From NCBI RefSeq assembly GCF_008632455.1, contig NZ_CP043929.1, positions 4,402,001 to 4,466,000 of the forward strand: a stretch of DNA of 64,000 nucleotides, in the 5' to 3' direction. This DNA comes from Methylomonas rhizoryzae (GTDB taxonomy: Bacteria > Pseudomonadota > Gammaproteobacteria > Methylococcales > Methylomonadaceae). Every line of letters starts with the position of its first letter. Position 1 is the stretch's first letter. The notes beneath the pieces were generated by a model that saw only the letters and a program-made list of their open reading frames with translations, ran no database searches and had not been told where the DNA came from. Below are positions 9,075 through 18,131 of the stretch, in pieces. The position numbers and the translations under genes are program-made.

Positions 9075-10369
9075 CTGCACGACAACAGGTGCAAGACCTG
9101 CTGAACTTTATCGACGCCAGTCCAAGCCCGTGGCATGCGGCGGAAAACCTTGGCCGCCGCTTGCAACAGGCCGATTTTCAGCGCTTGTACGAGACCGACG
9201 CCTGGTCGCTGACGGCAGGCGGACGCTATTATCTGGTCCGCGACGATTCCTCTATCGTGGCTTTCGTCGCCGGCGGCAAAGATCTCGCGCACACCGGCTT
9301 CAAAATTATCGGCGCCCATACCGATTCGCCCGGTTTACGCCTAAAGCCCAAGCCGCTTATAGAAAGCGACGGCCTGCTGCGCTTAGCCGTCGAGATATAC
9401 GGCGGCCCGATAGTGGCAACGTTTACCGACCGGGATTTAAGCTTGGCCGGCCGGGTTGCTTATCGGGCAGAGAACGGCTCGCTTGCCAGCCGGCTGGTAC
9501 GCTTCGAAAAACCCTTGCTGCGCCTACCCAATCTGGCTATCCATATGAACCGCGGCGTCAACGAAGACGGCTTGAAGCTGCAAAAACAGCAAGAACTGGC
9601 CTTGTTGTTTTCCCAAGCGAATCCGCAATTGGCTGCGAATCGGTTCGACGACTTGCTGCAAGACGCAACCGGGCTGGATAAAGAAAACCTGTTAAGCTGG
9701 GAATTCAACGTCTACGACACCCAACCGGGTAGTTTTTGGGGCGACGGCGACGCATTTTTTACCGATAGCCAATTGGACAATCTGGCCTCTTGCCATGCGG
9801 CGGTGAGCGCGCTTATCAGTGACAGTGCATTAACCAGCGGCAACACCTTGGTATGCGCGCTGTTCGACCACGAAGAAATAGGCAGCGAGACCTGCAAAGG
9901 CGCAGCCGGCAGCTTTTTGCCCGACGTTCTGGAGCGTGTCGCCATGGCAACCGGACTGGCTCCGCAAGGTTACAAGCAGGCGTTGGCCAATAGTCTGATG
10001 ATCAGCGCGGACATGGCGCACGCCTACCAACCGAATTTTCCCGCCGCTTACGAGCCGAATCATAAGATAATCGTCAACCAAGGCCCGGTGATCAAAATCA
10101 ACGCCAATCACCGCTATGCGACGCAATGCTTGTCCGAAGCCGTGTTTGTCGAGGCCTGCCGGCACACACAAGTGCCTTATCAAAAATATGCCCATAGGGG
10201 CGATTTACCTTGCGGCAGTACCATAGGCCCGATTGCCTCGGCGAAGTTGGGGATAGCCACGGTGGACGTCGGCAATCCGATGTGGGCCATGCATAGCATC
10301 CGGGAAAGCGCCGGGGTAAAAGACCATGGCGACATGATTACGGTACTTCGCCATTTTTTGAGCAATTGA
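9071..10369 (+). CDS. apeB: M18-family aspartyl aminopeptidase
   Basis: This cytoplasmic zinc aminopeptidase removes N-terminal acidic residues from peptides. The 432-residue product has the M18 zinc-site motifs: GAHTDSPGLRLKPKP (first His/Asp), DHEEIGSE (catalytic Glu) and MHSIRESAG near the C-terminus. Length matches the family (about 430). It starts inside the msrB stop codon, so expression is coupled to msrB. Confidence 0.93.
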   Translation: MTARQQVQDLLNFIDASPSPWHAAENLGRRLQQADFQRLYETDAWSLTAGGRYYLVRDDSSIVAFVAGGKDLAHTGFKIIGAHTDSPGLRLKPKPLIESDGLLRLAVEIYGGPIVATFTDRDLSLAGRVAYRAENGSLASRLVRFEKPLLRLPNLAIHMNRGVNEDGLKLQKQQELALLFSQANPQLAANRFDDLLQDATGLDKENLLSWEFNVYDTQPGSFWGDGDAFFTDSQLDNLASCHAAVSALISDSALTSGNTLVCALFDHEEIGSETCKGAAGSFLPDVLERVAMATGLAPQGYKQALANSLMISADMAHAYQPNFPAAYEPNHKIIVNQGPVIKINANHRYATQCLSEAVFVEACRHTQVPYQKYAHRGDLPCGSTIGPIASAKLGIATVDVGNPMWAMHSIRESAGVKDHGDMITVLRHFLSN

Positions 10370-10429
10370 TCACGTAAAGCCAAACTTCGGCTATCTTTGT
10401 CGGAAGATTTCTTACGATAGGATGCCACC

Positions 10430-11005
10430 TTGCCCCACTTCGCGACTGACGGTTTATCAGCCAAGCTGATAAACGCCGTCTATCGGATTGTATTGCCGAT
10501 ATATCTATGCATCGGCTTGGCTCAAGCAGACGACAGCCTCGAATATAAAATCAAGGCCGCCTATCTCTACAACTTTACCAAGTTCATATCCTGGCCAAGC
10601 ATCGATCCGGATACCTTCAATATTTGTATCGTCGGCGTAGATCCGTTCCAGCATTATCTCGATAGCGTCGAGAGTAAAACCGCGCTCGGCAAACCGATCC
10701 GGGTTTTGCATTTCGAGGACGGTTCCCAAGCGCGTAACTGTCAAATTATCTATTTCGACGACGCGCAGGCAGCCAACATACTGTCGCCTGCAGCGCATAC
10801 CTTGCTGGTAGGAAGCTTGCGCAACGGCTTAACGGTTTCCAGTCAACCTTTTTTTGCCGAATCCGGCGGCATGATCGGCTTCGTATTGGAAGAAGGCAAA
10901 GTCAAATTGCATATCAACCTTAAAGCCGTAAAAGATGGCGGCCTAAATATCAGCGCCAAACTGATAGAAGTATCGTCACTGGTTGGAGAAAACAGCCGTG
11001 ACTAA
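10430..11005 (+). CDS. YfiR-like periplasmic protein (DUF4154)
   Basis: The start is TTG at 10430, preceded by AGGA. The 191-residue product has an N-terminal hydrophobic export signal (about 18-34) and the DUF4154 hallmark YKIKAAYLYNFTKFI. In Pseudomonas, YfiR is a periplasmic inhibitor of the diguanylate cyclase YfiN, stabilised by disulfides. Here cysteines in NICIVG and RNCQII sit where the conserved pair is expected. It overlaps the next gene, which encodes a YfiN-like sensor, so a matching inhibitor-enzyme pair is likely. Confidence 0.85.
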   Translation: MPHFATDGLSAKLINAVYRIVLPIYLCIGLAQADDSLEYKIKAAYLYNFTKFISWPSIDPDTFNICIVGVDPFQHYLDSVESKTALGKPIRVLHFEDGSQARNCQIIYFDDAQAANILSPAAHTLLVGSLRNGLTVSSQPFFAESGGMIGFVLEEGKVKLHINLKAVKDGGLNISAKLIEVSSLVGENSRD

Positions 11006-13358
11006 ACTGCTTGCACGCTTTTCGGTAAAAGCCAAATTATTCACTATCGCGCTGGCATCCAGCTTCTTCGCCTTGTTGGTGACCATTTTGATCCTGGTCG
11101 CGATTAACGTCACCGAAGTCAAACGTAAGGCGCAAAGCGACTTTACCGCTACCGCGAACTTGATCGCCAACCGTAGCGTCGCGGCCGTGATGTTCGACGA
11201 CCCCAAAACTGCCCAGGAAAACTTGAACTCGTTGACCGAGTTGCCTGAGCTGCAAAATGCCTGCGTATTCAACAAATACGGTTTGCTTTACGCATCGCTA
11301 AATCGTCACGCCACCCTCTGCCCGAAACATGTGGAAGACAGCGCCAACCGCATCAACCGATTGGCGTTATACGTTTATCAGCCCATGCTGGTGGATGACG
11401 AGAGAGTGGGTACGGTTCTGATTATTGCCGACCTCAGCGTGACTTTACTCAGGCAATTACAGTTCATCGGCTTGATACTGGTCGTGTTGTTTATAGCCCT
11501 ATTCGCGGCCTTTCTGTTAAGCGTACCGCTATTCAACCAAGTCGCTAAACCGATCGCTTTACTGGCCTCCACCGCGGAAAAAATCAGCAGGAGCCACGAC
11601 TATTCGCTACGGGTAAAAAAACACAGCAACGATGAAATCGGCATTTTGGTGGATTCTTTCAACAGCATGCTGGACACCGTAGAGCAAAAGAACGACAAAC
11701 TATTATCTTTAAAAAACAACTACCAAGCGCTGTACGACAACAATCCGACCATGCTGTTCGATTTGGATGCCAACGGAGAAATCCAGTCGGTCAATCAATT
11801 CGGCGCCAAACAAATCGGTTTAAGCCCAACTGAAATACAAGGCCTGTCGATCTTTGAATTCATTCACCCGGAAGATGTGAAAGACAGCACGGCATTTTTC
11901 AACATCTGCCGCGAGTATCCCGACCATGTGCATAAACAGGAAAAGCGCTTCATCTGTAAAAACGGCAGCGTGATCTGGGTCAGGGAAACCTGCCGATTCA
12001 TAGAAATCGAACACAACATCCAACGCATGCTGCTGGTCTGCGAAGACATTACCGAAACCCGCCGGCTAGCGGACAAAATTGCCTATCAAGCCAGCCACGA
12101 CGAATTGACCGGCCTACCTAACCGGCGCCAATTCGACATTAATATTCAAAACCTGGTCAGTCAGGCGCACGCGGACGGCAGCGAACACGTGATGTGCTAT
12201 TTAGACCTGGACCAGTTCAAAGTCGTTAACGACACCTGCGGCCATCTGGCGGGGGACGAATTGTTACGCCAGCTTGGCGAGGTTTTAAAACAAAACGTCC
12301 GAAAAACCGACATCTTAGCCCGCTTAGGCGGCGACGAATTCGGCATTTTGATGTCGCACTGTCAGGTCGAACAAGCGGTGATCGCCGCCGATAAATTTCG
12401 CAGCGTGATCCGCGATTTTCAATTCGCTTGGGAAAACCGCAGTTTTAGCATCGGCGTCAGCATCGGCATAACAGCCATTAACCAAATTAGCGGCAACGCC
12501 GTGGACATTCTTAAGAAAGCCGACGCAGCCTGTTATGCCGCCAAAGAAAAAGGCAGAAATCGGGTGCACGTCTTCAATCCGGACGACGAGGAATTGGCCG
12601 TTCGGCAAGGCGAAATGCAGTGGGTGGAAAAAATCCGCTTAGGGATTGAAGAAAACCGCTTCAAATTGTTCGGCCAATTGATCGTGCCTGTCGACGATAA
12701 GGGATGCGGTTTGCATTTCGAAACCCTAATCCGTTACATGGATGAAAACGGCAGCATCATCCCCCCGGGCGCATTCTTACCGGCCGCCGAACGTTACGGC
12801 ATTGCCCCGGCGCTGGATCGCTGGGTCATCGAAAACCTATTCCGGCATATCAGCATTACGGAAGGTTTCAGCGAACGGCTGGAGTTGTGCTCGGTGAATC
12901 TGTCCGGCTTATCTCTGTCCGACGAAACCATGCTGGCCTTCATTGCCGGCCAATTCGAAAAATGGCAGGTTCCGACCGGGAAAATTTGTTTTGAAATCAC
13001 CGAAACCGCGGCGATAAGCAATTTATCGTATGCCCGCCATTTCATCGAATCGTTACGCGATAAAGGCTGCCGGTTTTCACTGGACGATTTCGGCAGCGGC
13101 CTGTCGTCTTTTGCCTATTTAAAAAACCTGCCGGTAGATTTTCTAAAGATAGACGGCCTATTTGTCAAAGATATCTTAGAAGATCGCATCGATTGGACTA
13201 TGGTTAAAGCCATCAACGAAGTGGGTCAAGTCATGAATAAAAAGACCATCGCCGAATTCGTAGAAAATCAGGACATCCTCAATCTATTGAAAAGTTTGGG
13301 TGTCAATTTTGCGCAAGGATACGGAATTGCCAAACCCATACCTCTTCAAGACCTGTAA
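10998..13358 (+). CDS. YfiN-like CHASE8-HAMP-PAS-GGDEF-EAL c-di-GMP enzyme
   Basis: GTG at 10998 follows GGAG at 8 bases and gives 786 residues. A TTG at 10983 is possible but overlaps that ribosome site. The layout is: membrane helix (about 16-37), periplasmic CHASE8 sensor (about 40-150), second helix (about 157-178), HAMP (about 180-235), PAS (about 245-355), GGDEF and EAL. The cyclase site RLGGDEF is intact and is preceded by an intact RxxD inhibition site (RKTD). The EAL signature reads ETL (FETLIR), but DDFGSG and LKIDG are present. It may both make and degrade c-di-GMP. CHASE8-HAMP-GGDEF is the YfiN architecture; PAS and EAL are additions. The preceding gene is its likely periplasmic inhibitor. 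Confidence 0.9.
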   Translation: MTKLLARFSVKAKLFTIALASSFFALLVTILILVAINVTEVKRKAQSDFTATANLIANRSVAAVMFDDPKTAQENLNSLTELPELQNACVFNKYGLLYASLNRHATLCPKHVEDSANRINRLALYVYQPMLVDDERVGTVLIIADLSVTLLRQLQFIGLILVVLFIALFAAFLLSVPLFNQVAKPIALLASTAEKISRSHDYSLRVKKHSNDEIGILVDSFNSMLDTVEQKNDKLLSLKNNYQALYDNNPTMLFDLDANGEIQSVNQFGAKQIGLSPTEIQGLSIFEFIHPEDVKDSTAFFNICREYPDHVHKQEKRFICKNGSVIWVRETCRFIEIEHNIQRMLLVCEDITETRRLADKIAYQASHDELTGLPNRRQFDINIQNLVSQAHADGSEHVMCYLDLDQFKVVNDTCGHLAGDELLRQLGEVLKQNVRKTDILARLGGDEFGILMSHCQVEQAVIAADKFRSVIRDFQFAWENRSFSIGVSIGITAINQISGNAVDILKKADAACYAAKEKGRNRVHVFNPDDEELAVRQGEMQWVEKIRLGIEENRFKLFGQLIVPVDDKGCGLHFETLIRYMDENGSIIPPGAFLPAAERYGIAPALDRWVIENLFRHISITEGFSERLELCSVNLSGLSLSDETMLAFIAGQFEKWQVPTGKICFEITETAAISNLSYARHFIESLRDKGCRFSLDDFGSGLSSFAYLKNLPVDFLKIDGLFVKDILEDRIDWTMVKAINEVGQVMNKKTIAEFVENQDILNLLKSLGVNFAQGYGIAKPIPLQDL

Positions 13359-13365
13359 TCGCACC

Positions 13366-15516
13366 ATGCAAAGACGCTTCCAACTGCGCCTCGTTCTGCT
13401 GTTGCTGGGAATCTGCGGCAAAGCTGTCGGCGACAGCGAAAACATGGACGAGCTATTGACGCTTTCGCCGGCCGAACTGGCGGAAATACCGGTAACGATC
13501 GCTACCGGCACCGCCACCAATCTTTCACACTCAGCCGCGGTAACCAGCGTGATTACCGCCGAGCAAATCGCTTCGATGGGCGCAACCGAATTGCACGAGG
13601 TCCTGGAAACCATTCCGGGCATGCACGCGACGCTGCAACCCGTGAACTACGATTACAGCTATAGCTTGCGAGGCATACAAAATACCGGCAATTCACAAGT
13701 ACTGATGCTGATAGACGGCACCCGATTTTCGGTGCCCTATCAAGGTACTCACATGGCGGGCATGGAGATTCCCGTTAGAAACATTCAGCGCATCGAAGTG
13801 ATCAGAGGCCCCGGTTCCGCGCTGTACGGCGCCGATGCCTTCGCCGGCGTCATCAATATCGTCACGAAAAAAGCCGCCGACCTGGACGGTTTGTCGATAG
13901 GCGCACGCGGCGGCTATGCCGATACCAAAAGCAGCTGGGCGCAATACGGCGGCAATTGGCAAGGCTGGGATGTCGCCGCCAGCTTACAATACAGTCACAA
14001 TGGCTATGATGCGGACCGTATTATTCAGGCGGACCTGCAATCGCAATTGGATGCCGCTTTAGGTACCCGAGCCTCACTGGCGCCCGGCCCCATGCAGGAC
14101 CAAAACGAACGTTGGAACGGCCACCTGAATCTGCAACGCAAACATTGGCAACTCGGGTTTTGGGCTTTCGATACCAACGGCGGTTTCCGCGCCGGAGCGG
14201 CGGGTGCCTTGGATAATTTGGGCAAACGCACCGGCAGCAATTATCTTGCCGATCTACGTTATTCAACGGAAGATTTATTCGGCGATTGGGAACTACAGGC
14301 CCACGCCAGTTTTTTACACACCGACGTCAACGCCGACATCTATAGCTTTCCACCCGGTGCCGTTTTACCTCTCAGCCCCGACGGCAACATCACAAGCAAC
14401 ATTACCGCTGCCGATACGCGGTTTTTTCGTTTCAACGATGGGGTACGTTTTATTACCGGACTGAAAAATACGGTGCCCAGTTTTGAACTAACCAATTTAT
14501 ACAAGGGTTTTACCGACCACCTGATCCGCGTAGCCGGTGGTTTCCGTTACGAAGAGCTTAATTCGCAAGAATCCCGAAATTACGGCCCGGGCGTCATCGA
14601 TACGACAGGCCTTCCGAATTCGGCCATCTATACCGCCGGCGGCATTAAAGACCTTACGGGAACGCCTTATACCTTCATTGCCGACCATCACCGCGATATT
14701 TGGTCTATCGCCGCGCAAGATGAGTGGCAAATCGCCGCAAATTGGCAGTTGACCACCGGTTTGCGCTACGACCACTATTCGGACTTCGGCAATACGGTCA
14801 ATCCTCGCGCCGCGCTGGTATGGGACATCAACTCCGATCTCACGGCCAAAATTTTGTACGGACGCGCATTTAGAGCGCCCAGCTTTCTGGAACAATATCA
14901 ACAAAACAGCCCATTGTTTACCGGCAATCCCTCCTTACGCCCGGAAACCATACAAACCACCGAGCTCGCATTCGACTATCGGCCGACTTACAACCTGAGA
15001 ACCGCGTTAAACCTATATTATTACGAGATTAAAGATGCTATTCGACCGGTAATGTCCAACCGGGGCGTACTGTCGGCCGCTAACACGGCCGGTCAAAACG
15101 GCTACGGCAGCGAACTCGAATGGGATTGGCGCATCACCCAAGACTGGAATTTTCGCGGTAACTACGCCTGGCAATACGCCAGAAACCAGGATAGCCACAG
15201 CCGGGTCAGCAATGTCCCCGAACACCACGTATACGGGGCAGTTGCCTGGAGTTTTATGCCGAAATGGCAAATACAAACCCAGCTCAATTGGCTAGGCCAC
15301 CGAATTAGCGATGCCGGCGATCCGAGAATATTGAAAGATTACTTCACCATCGACGTAACCTTGAATGCAAAGCGCTTATTCGGCCATTTGGATTTAACCG
15401 CTTCCGCGCGCAACCTGTTCGATGCAGAAGGTGCGGAGCCTGCGACCTCGAGCTATCCATACAACCTCCCCATCCCCGGTCAAAGCTACTATCTGGAAGC
15501 ATCGGTGCATTTTTAA
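13366..15516 (+). CDS. TonB-dependent outer membrane receptor
   Basis: ATG at 13366 gives 716 residues with a signal peptide (about 1-22). Next come a plug domain (SAAVTSVITAEQIASMGA, VIRGPGSALYGADAFAGVINIV) and a beta-barrel ending in phenylalanine (LEASVHF), as expected for outer membrane insertion. The plug and barrel resemble siderophore or vitamin receptors (FepA/CirA type), and the ligand is unknown. It starts 7 bp after the GGDEF-EAL gene, so the three genes form one operon. It may supply an outer-membrane signal input in place of the YfiB lipoprotein; that is inference. Confidence 0.9.
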   Translation: MQRRFQLRLVLLLLGICGKAVGDSENMDELLTLSPAELAEIPVTIATGTATNLSHSAAVTSVITAEQIASMGATELHEVLETIPGMHATLQPVNYDYSYSLRGIQNTGNSQVLMLIDGTRFSVPYQGTHMAGMEIPVRNIQRIEVIRGPGSALYGADAFAGVINIVTKKAADLDGLSIGARGGYADTKSSWAQYGGNWQGWDVAASLQYSHNGYDADRIIQADLQSQLDAALGTRASLAPGPMQDQNERWNGHLNLQRKHWQLGFWAFDTNGGFRAGAAGALDNLGKRTGSNYLADLRYSTEDLFGDWELQAHASFLHTDVNADIYSFPPGAVLPLSPDGNITSNITAADTRFFRFNDGVRFITGLKNTVPSFELTNLYKGFTDHLIRVAGGFRYEELNSQESRNYGPGVIDTTGLPNSAIYTAGGIKDLTGTPYTFIADHHRDIWSIAAQDEWQIAANWQLTTGLRYDHYSDFGNTVNPRAALVWDINSDLTAKILYGRAFRAPSFLEQYQQNSPLFTGNPSLRPETIQTTELAFDYRPTYNLRTALNLYYYEIKDAIRPVMSNRGVLSAANTAGQNGYGSELEWDWRITQDWNFRGNYAWQYARNQDSHSRVSNVPEHHVYGAVAWSFMPKWQIQTQLNWLGHRISDAGDPRILKDYFTIDVTLNAKRLFGHLDLTASARNLFDAEGAEPATSSYPYNLPIPGQSYYLEASVHF

Positions 15517-15594
15517 TGCACCCGAATTTAAACTTAAACATTGAATGCATAAAACGCTCCTTCCGTCGAAAGTCTTACTCTGGAAATCTAAGCG

Positions 15595-16269
15595 ATGCTG
15601 AACTGGAACACAATCGACACGGTGCTGCTGGATATGGACGGCACGTTACTGGATTTAAATTTCGATAATCACTTTTGGCAGGAATTCGTGCCGTTGCGTT
15701 TTGCCGAACTGCATGACTTGTCGCTAGAGGAAGCCAAGCGGCAACTTGCGCCCCGCTTTAAAGCAATGGAAGGACGGCTGGAATGGTATTGCCTGGATTA
15801 TTGGAGCCGGGAATTGAGTCTGGATATCGCCGGATTAAAACACGAGCTAGCCGGTTTGATTGCCGTTCATCCGCACGTTGTAGATTTTTTGGAGGCTGCC
15901 AGAAACGGCGGCAAGCGTTTGATATTAGTGACCAATGCCCACCGCGACAGTTTGGCTCTGAAAATGGATAGGACCTGCTTACACCAATTTTTCGACGCCA
16001 TCGTTTCGTCGCATGATTTAGGCATGGCCAAAGAACAGCAAGGCTTTTGGCTAACATTTCAACAAAACTATCGCTTCGATAAACTGCGCACTCTGTTAGT
16101 CGACGACAGTTTAGCGGTATTACGCTCCGCTCGGGCATTCGGCATTGCCAACCTGATTTCGATTGCCCAACCGGACAGCCGGCAACCCAAACGGGAAATC
16201 ATTGAGTTTCCGGCAATGGAGGATTTTCGGGCGTTACTGCCGGATCTGCATCCGATTTCGGCTTTTTAA
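15595..16269 (+). CDS. yrfG: HAD-superfamily hydrolase (YrfG-type nucleotidase)
   Basis: The 224-residue product is a HAD phosphatase with motif I LLDMDGTLLD, motif II LVTNAH, a lysine in GMAKEQQGFW and motif IV LVDDS. The pattern and length match E. coli YrfG, which dephosphorylates GMP and IMP; that substrate is inferred. The last 71 bp overlap, tail to tail, the coding end of the helicase gene on the other strand. Confidence 0.85.
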   Translation: MLNWNTIDTVLLDMDGTLLDLNFDNHFWQEFVPLRFAELHDLSLEEAKRQLAPRFKAMEGRLEWYCLDYWSRELSLDIAGLKHELAGLIAVHPHVVDFLEAARNGGKRLILVTNAHRDSLALKMDRTCLHQFFDAIVSSHDLGMAKEQQGFWLTFQQNYRFDKLRTLLVDDSLAVLRSARAFGIANLISIAQPDSRQPKREIIEFPAMEDFRALLPDLHPISAF

Positions 16270-17527
16270 ACTCCCAAGACTTACGCTGATCTTTGGACAT
16301 TCGGCGTTTCTCGAAGGGTAGAACCCGTTCTCTGGGCTCCCGTTTGCCCGGCTTGATCACCTCATCGGCCAACAATTGTGCCGTGATCGGTTCGACCGGA
16401 ATTTTTTCCCCAATATATTCCTCAATATCCGGCATAGAGTAAGCGTATTCCTCGCAAATGAAACTGATAGCTTCACCCGACGCACCGAAGCGCGCCGTCC
16501 GGCCGATTCGGTGCACGTAATCTTCCACGTCTTGCGGCAAATCGTAATTGAATACATGCGATACGTCGGGAATGTGCAAGCCGCGCGCGGCCACATCGGT
16601 CGCTATCATCAAAGTAACTCGATTTTCCTGAAAGTCGTTCAACAGACGCTGACGCTTTTCTTGCGGGACGTCGCCGCTGAGTAAAGCCGTTTTGTATCCG
16701 TTTGCTTGTAGGTAATCGTCCAACAGTTCGGCACAACGCTTGGTGTTCACAAACACGATGCTGCGTTGCGGCTGATGACTCTTCAACAAACCCAACAGCA
16801 GCGGAATTTTTTGCTCGTTAGCCGGACAATAGCCTAACTGCTTGATTGCTTTAGAAGTTACTTCCTCCGGCTCGATGCGTATCATCACCGGATTATTCAT
16901 ATGTTCGTAAGCCAGCTCGGTCACCTTGTAAGATAAGGTAGCGGAAAACAATAAATTCAAACGCTTTTCGGGAACCGGCATCCGCCTTAACAAAAAGCGT
17001 ATGTCCTTGATAAATCCCAGATCGAACATACGATCCGCCTCGTCCAGCACCGAGACTTGTATATTGTCTAAGCTAAACGCCCCTTGTTTATAAAAGTCGA
17101 TGATACGGCCGGGCGTGCCGATAATAATATCGACGTTGGCCTTGAGTTTATCCAACTGCTTTTGATAATCGGTGCCGCCGTATATCAACGCGAATTTTAA
17201 ATTCAAATACTTACCGAGCAGCAAGGCATCTTTATGGATTTGTATCGCCAATTCCCGTGTCGGCGCCAGAATCAACGCCCGCGGATTCTTGATCTTTTCA
17301 CTTTCGTCATTAATCAGGCGCTGGAAGGTCGCCAGCAAAAAACTGGCGGTTTTCCCGGTACCGGTTTGCGCTTGTCCGGCGACGTCCCTGTCTCGTAAAG
17401 CAATCGGCAAAGACCTATCTTGTATCGGCGTACAATGAATAAACCCGGCCTCTTTCAAGCCCTTGACAATAGAATCGGACAATTCCAGATTACTAAAACG
17501 CGTTTCAGTGACATGTGCTTTTTTCAT
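16199..17527 (-). CDS. rhlB: RhlB-like DEAD-box RNA helicase
   Basis: The chosen ATG at 17527 gives 442 residues beginning MKKAHVTETRFSNLEL, the usual RhlB opening. An upstream extension to 17605 would run into the thioredoxin promoter. Motifs in order are the Q motif with GFIHCTPIQ, AQTGTGKT (ATP), PTREL, VLDEADRMFDLG, SAT, and HRIGRTARFG. RhlB unwinds RNA for the degradosome in enterobacteria. The basic C-terminal tail differs from E. coli and partner binding is unknown. Its 3' end is antisense to yrfG. It is divergent from trxA. Confidence 0.9.
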   Translation of the reverse strand: MKKAHVTETRFSNLELSDSIVKGLKEAGFIHCTPIQDRSLPIALRDRDVAGQAQTGTGKTASFLLATFQRLINDESEKIKNPRALILAPTRELAIQIHKDALLLGKYLNLKFALIYGGTDYQKQLDKLKANVDIIIGTPGRIIDFYKQGAFSLDNIQVSVLDEADRMFDLGFIKDIRFLLRRMPVPEKRLNLLFSATLSYKVTELAYEHMNNPVMIRIEPEEVTSKAIKQLGYCPANEQKIPLLLGLLKSHQPQRSIVFVNTKRCAELLDDYLQANGYKTALLSGDVPQEKRQRLLNDFQENRVTLMIATDVAARGLHIPDVSHVFNYDLPQDVEDYVHRIGRTARFGASGEAISFICEEYAYSMPDIEEYIGEKIPVEPITAQLLADEVIKPGKREPRERVLPFEKRRMSKDQRKSWEFKKPKSDADPAVTPENPPLPETQ

Positions 17528-17569
17528 AACCGAATAGCATATCCTAAAATCCAATTCCGTTGAAATCGA

Positions 17570-17599
17570 TTGACAATTGCCGAGCGACGAAACTATAGT
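17570..17599 (+). promoter_or_regulatory. Sigma70 promoter of trxA
   Basis: TTGACA (17570-17575) and TATAGT (17594-17599) are separated by 18 bases, a near-consensus housekeeping promoter. It sits about 30 bp before the thioredoxin start. Confidence 0.8.
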
Positions 17600-17628
17600 T
17601 TTCACTTTAAAAATTATTGGAGAATGGC

Positions 17629-17955
17629 GTGAGCGACCTAGTCCTTCATGTATCAGATGCAGATTTCAACGATTCCGTCCTTAAAGCCGGCGGTCCGGTT
17701 TTAGTCGATTACTGGGCTGAATGGTGCGGCCCATGCAAGATGATCGCGCCAGTTTTGGAGGAAGTAGCGGCCGAATATCAAGGCAAATTAACGGTAGCAA
17801 AACTCAACATCGACGAAAACCCCAAAACCCCTCAGCATTACGGGGTTCGCGGTATCCCGACATTAATGTTGTTCAAAGGCGGCGAAGTGGAAGCCACCAA
17901 GGTTGGAGCCTTGACCAAGTCTCAACTGACTGCGTTTATCGATAGTAACATCTAA
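17629..17955 (+). CDS. trxA: Thioredoxin 1
   Basis: This cytoplasmic disulfide reductase has the WCGPCK active site and the cis-proline segment GIPTLMLF. The GTG at 17629 follows GGAG by 6 bases and gives 108 residues, the standard length. The TTG at 17617 overlaps the ribosome site and is rejected as a start. A near-consensus promoter precedes it and a stem-loop follows it. The trxA-rho order is common in gammaproteobacteria. Confidence 0.96.
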   Translation: MSDLVLHVSDADFNDSVLKAGGPVLVDYWAEWCGPCKMIAPVLEEVAAEYQGKLTVAKLNIDENPKTPQHYGVRGIPTLMLFKGGEVEATKVGALTKSQLTAFIDSNI

Positions 17956-17972
17956 TACAGAATACCTACACG

Positions 17973-18006
17973 CCGGACTTATCACAAAACGTTTTGATAA
18001 GTCCGG
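17973..18006 (+). terminator. Hairpin between trxA and rho
   Basis: A perfect 12-bp stem (CCGGACTTATCA with TGATAAGTCCGG) encloses a 10-base loop shortly after the trxA stop. It is followed only by TTATT, so it may be a weak terminator, an RNA-stabilising end, or part of the rho leader where Rho autoregulates. The sequence does not decide between these. Confidence 0.6.
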
Positions 18007-18131
18007 TTATTGAGCTAAAATCTGCAGCGCTTGCTGCATACATACTCCAGCTTCCGAATTAACCCCAACCTGTACCTCTTGTCGTAAACGGTTTCATGCC
18101 GTTTGCTTTTCTTCACGCCAAACAATCTGCT

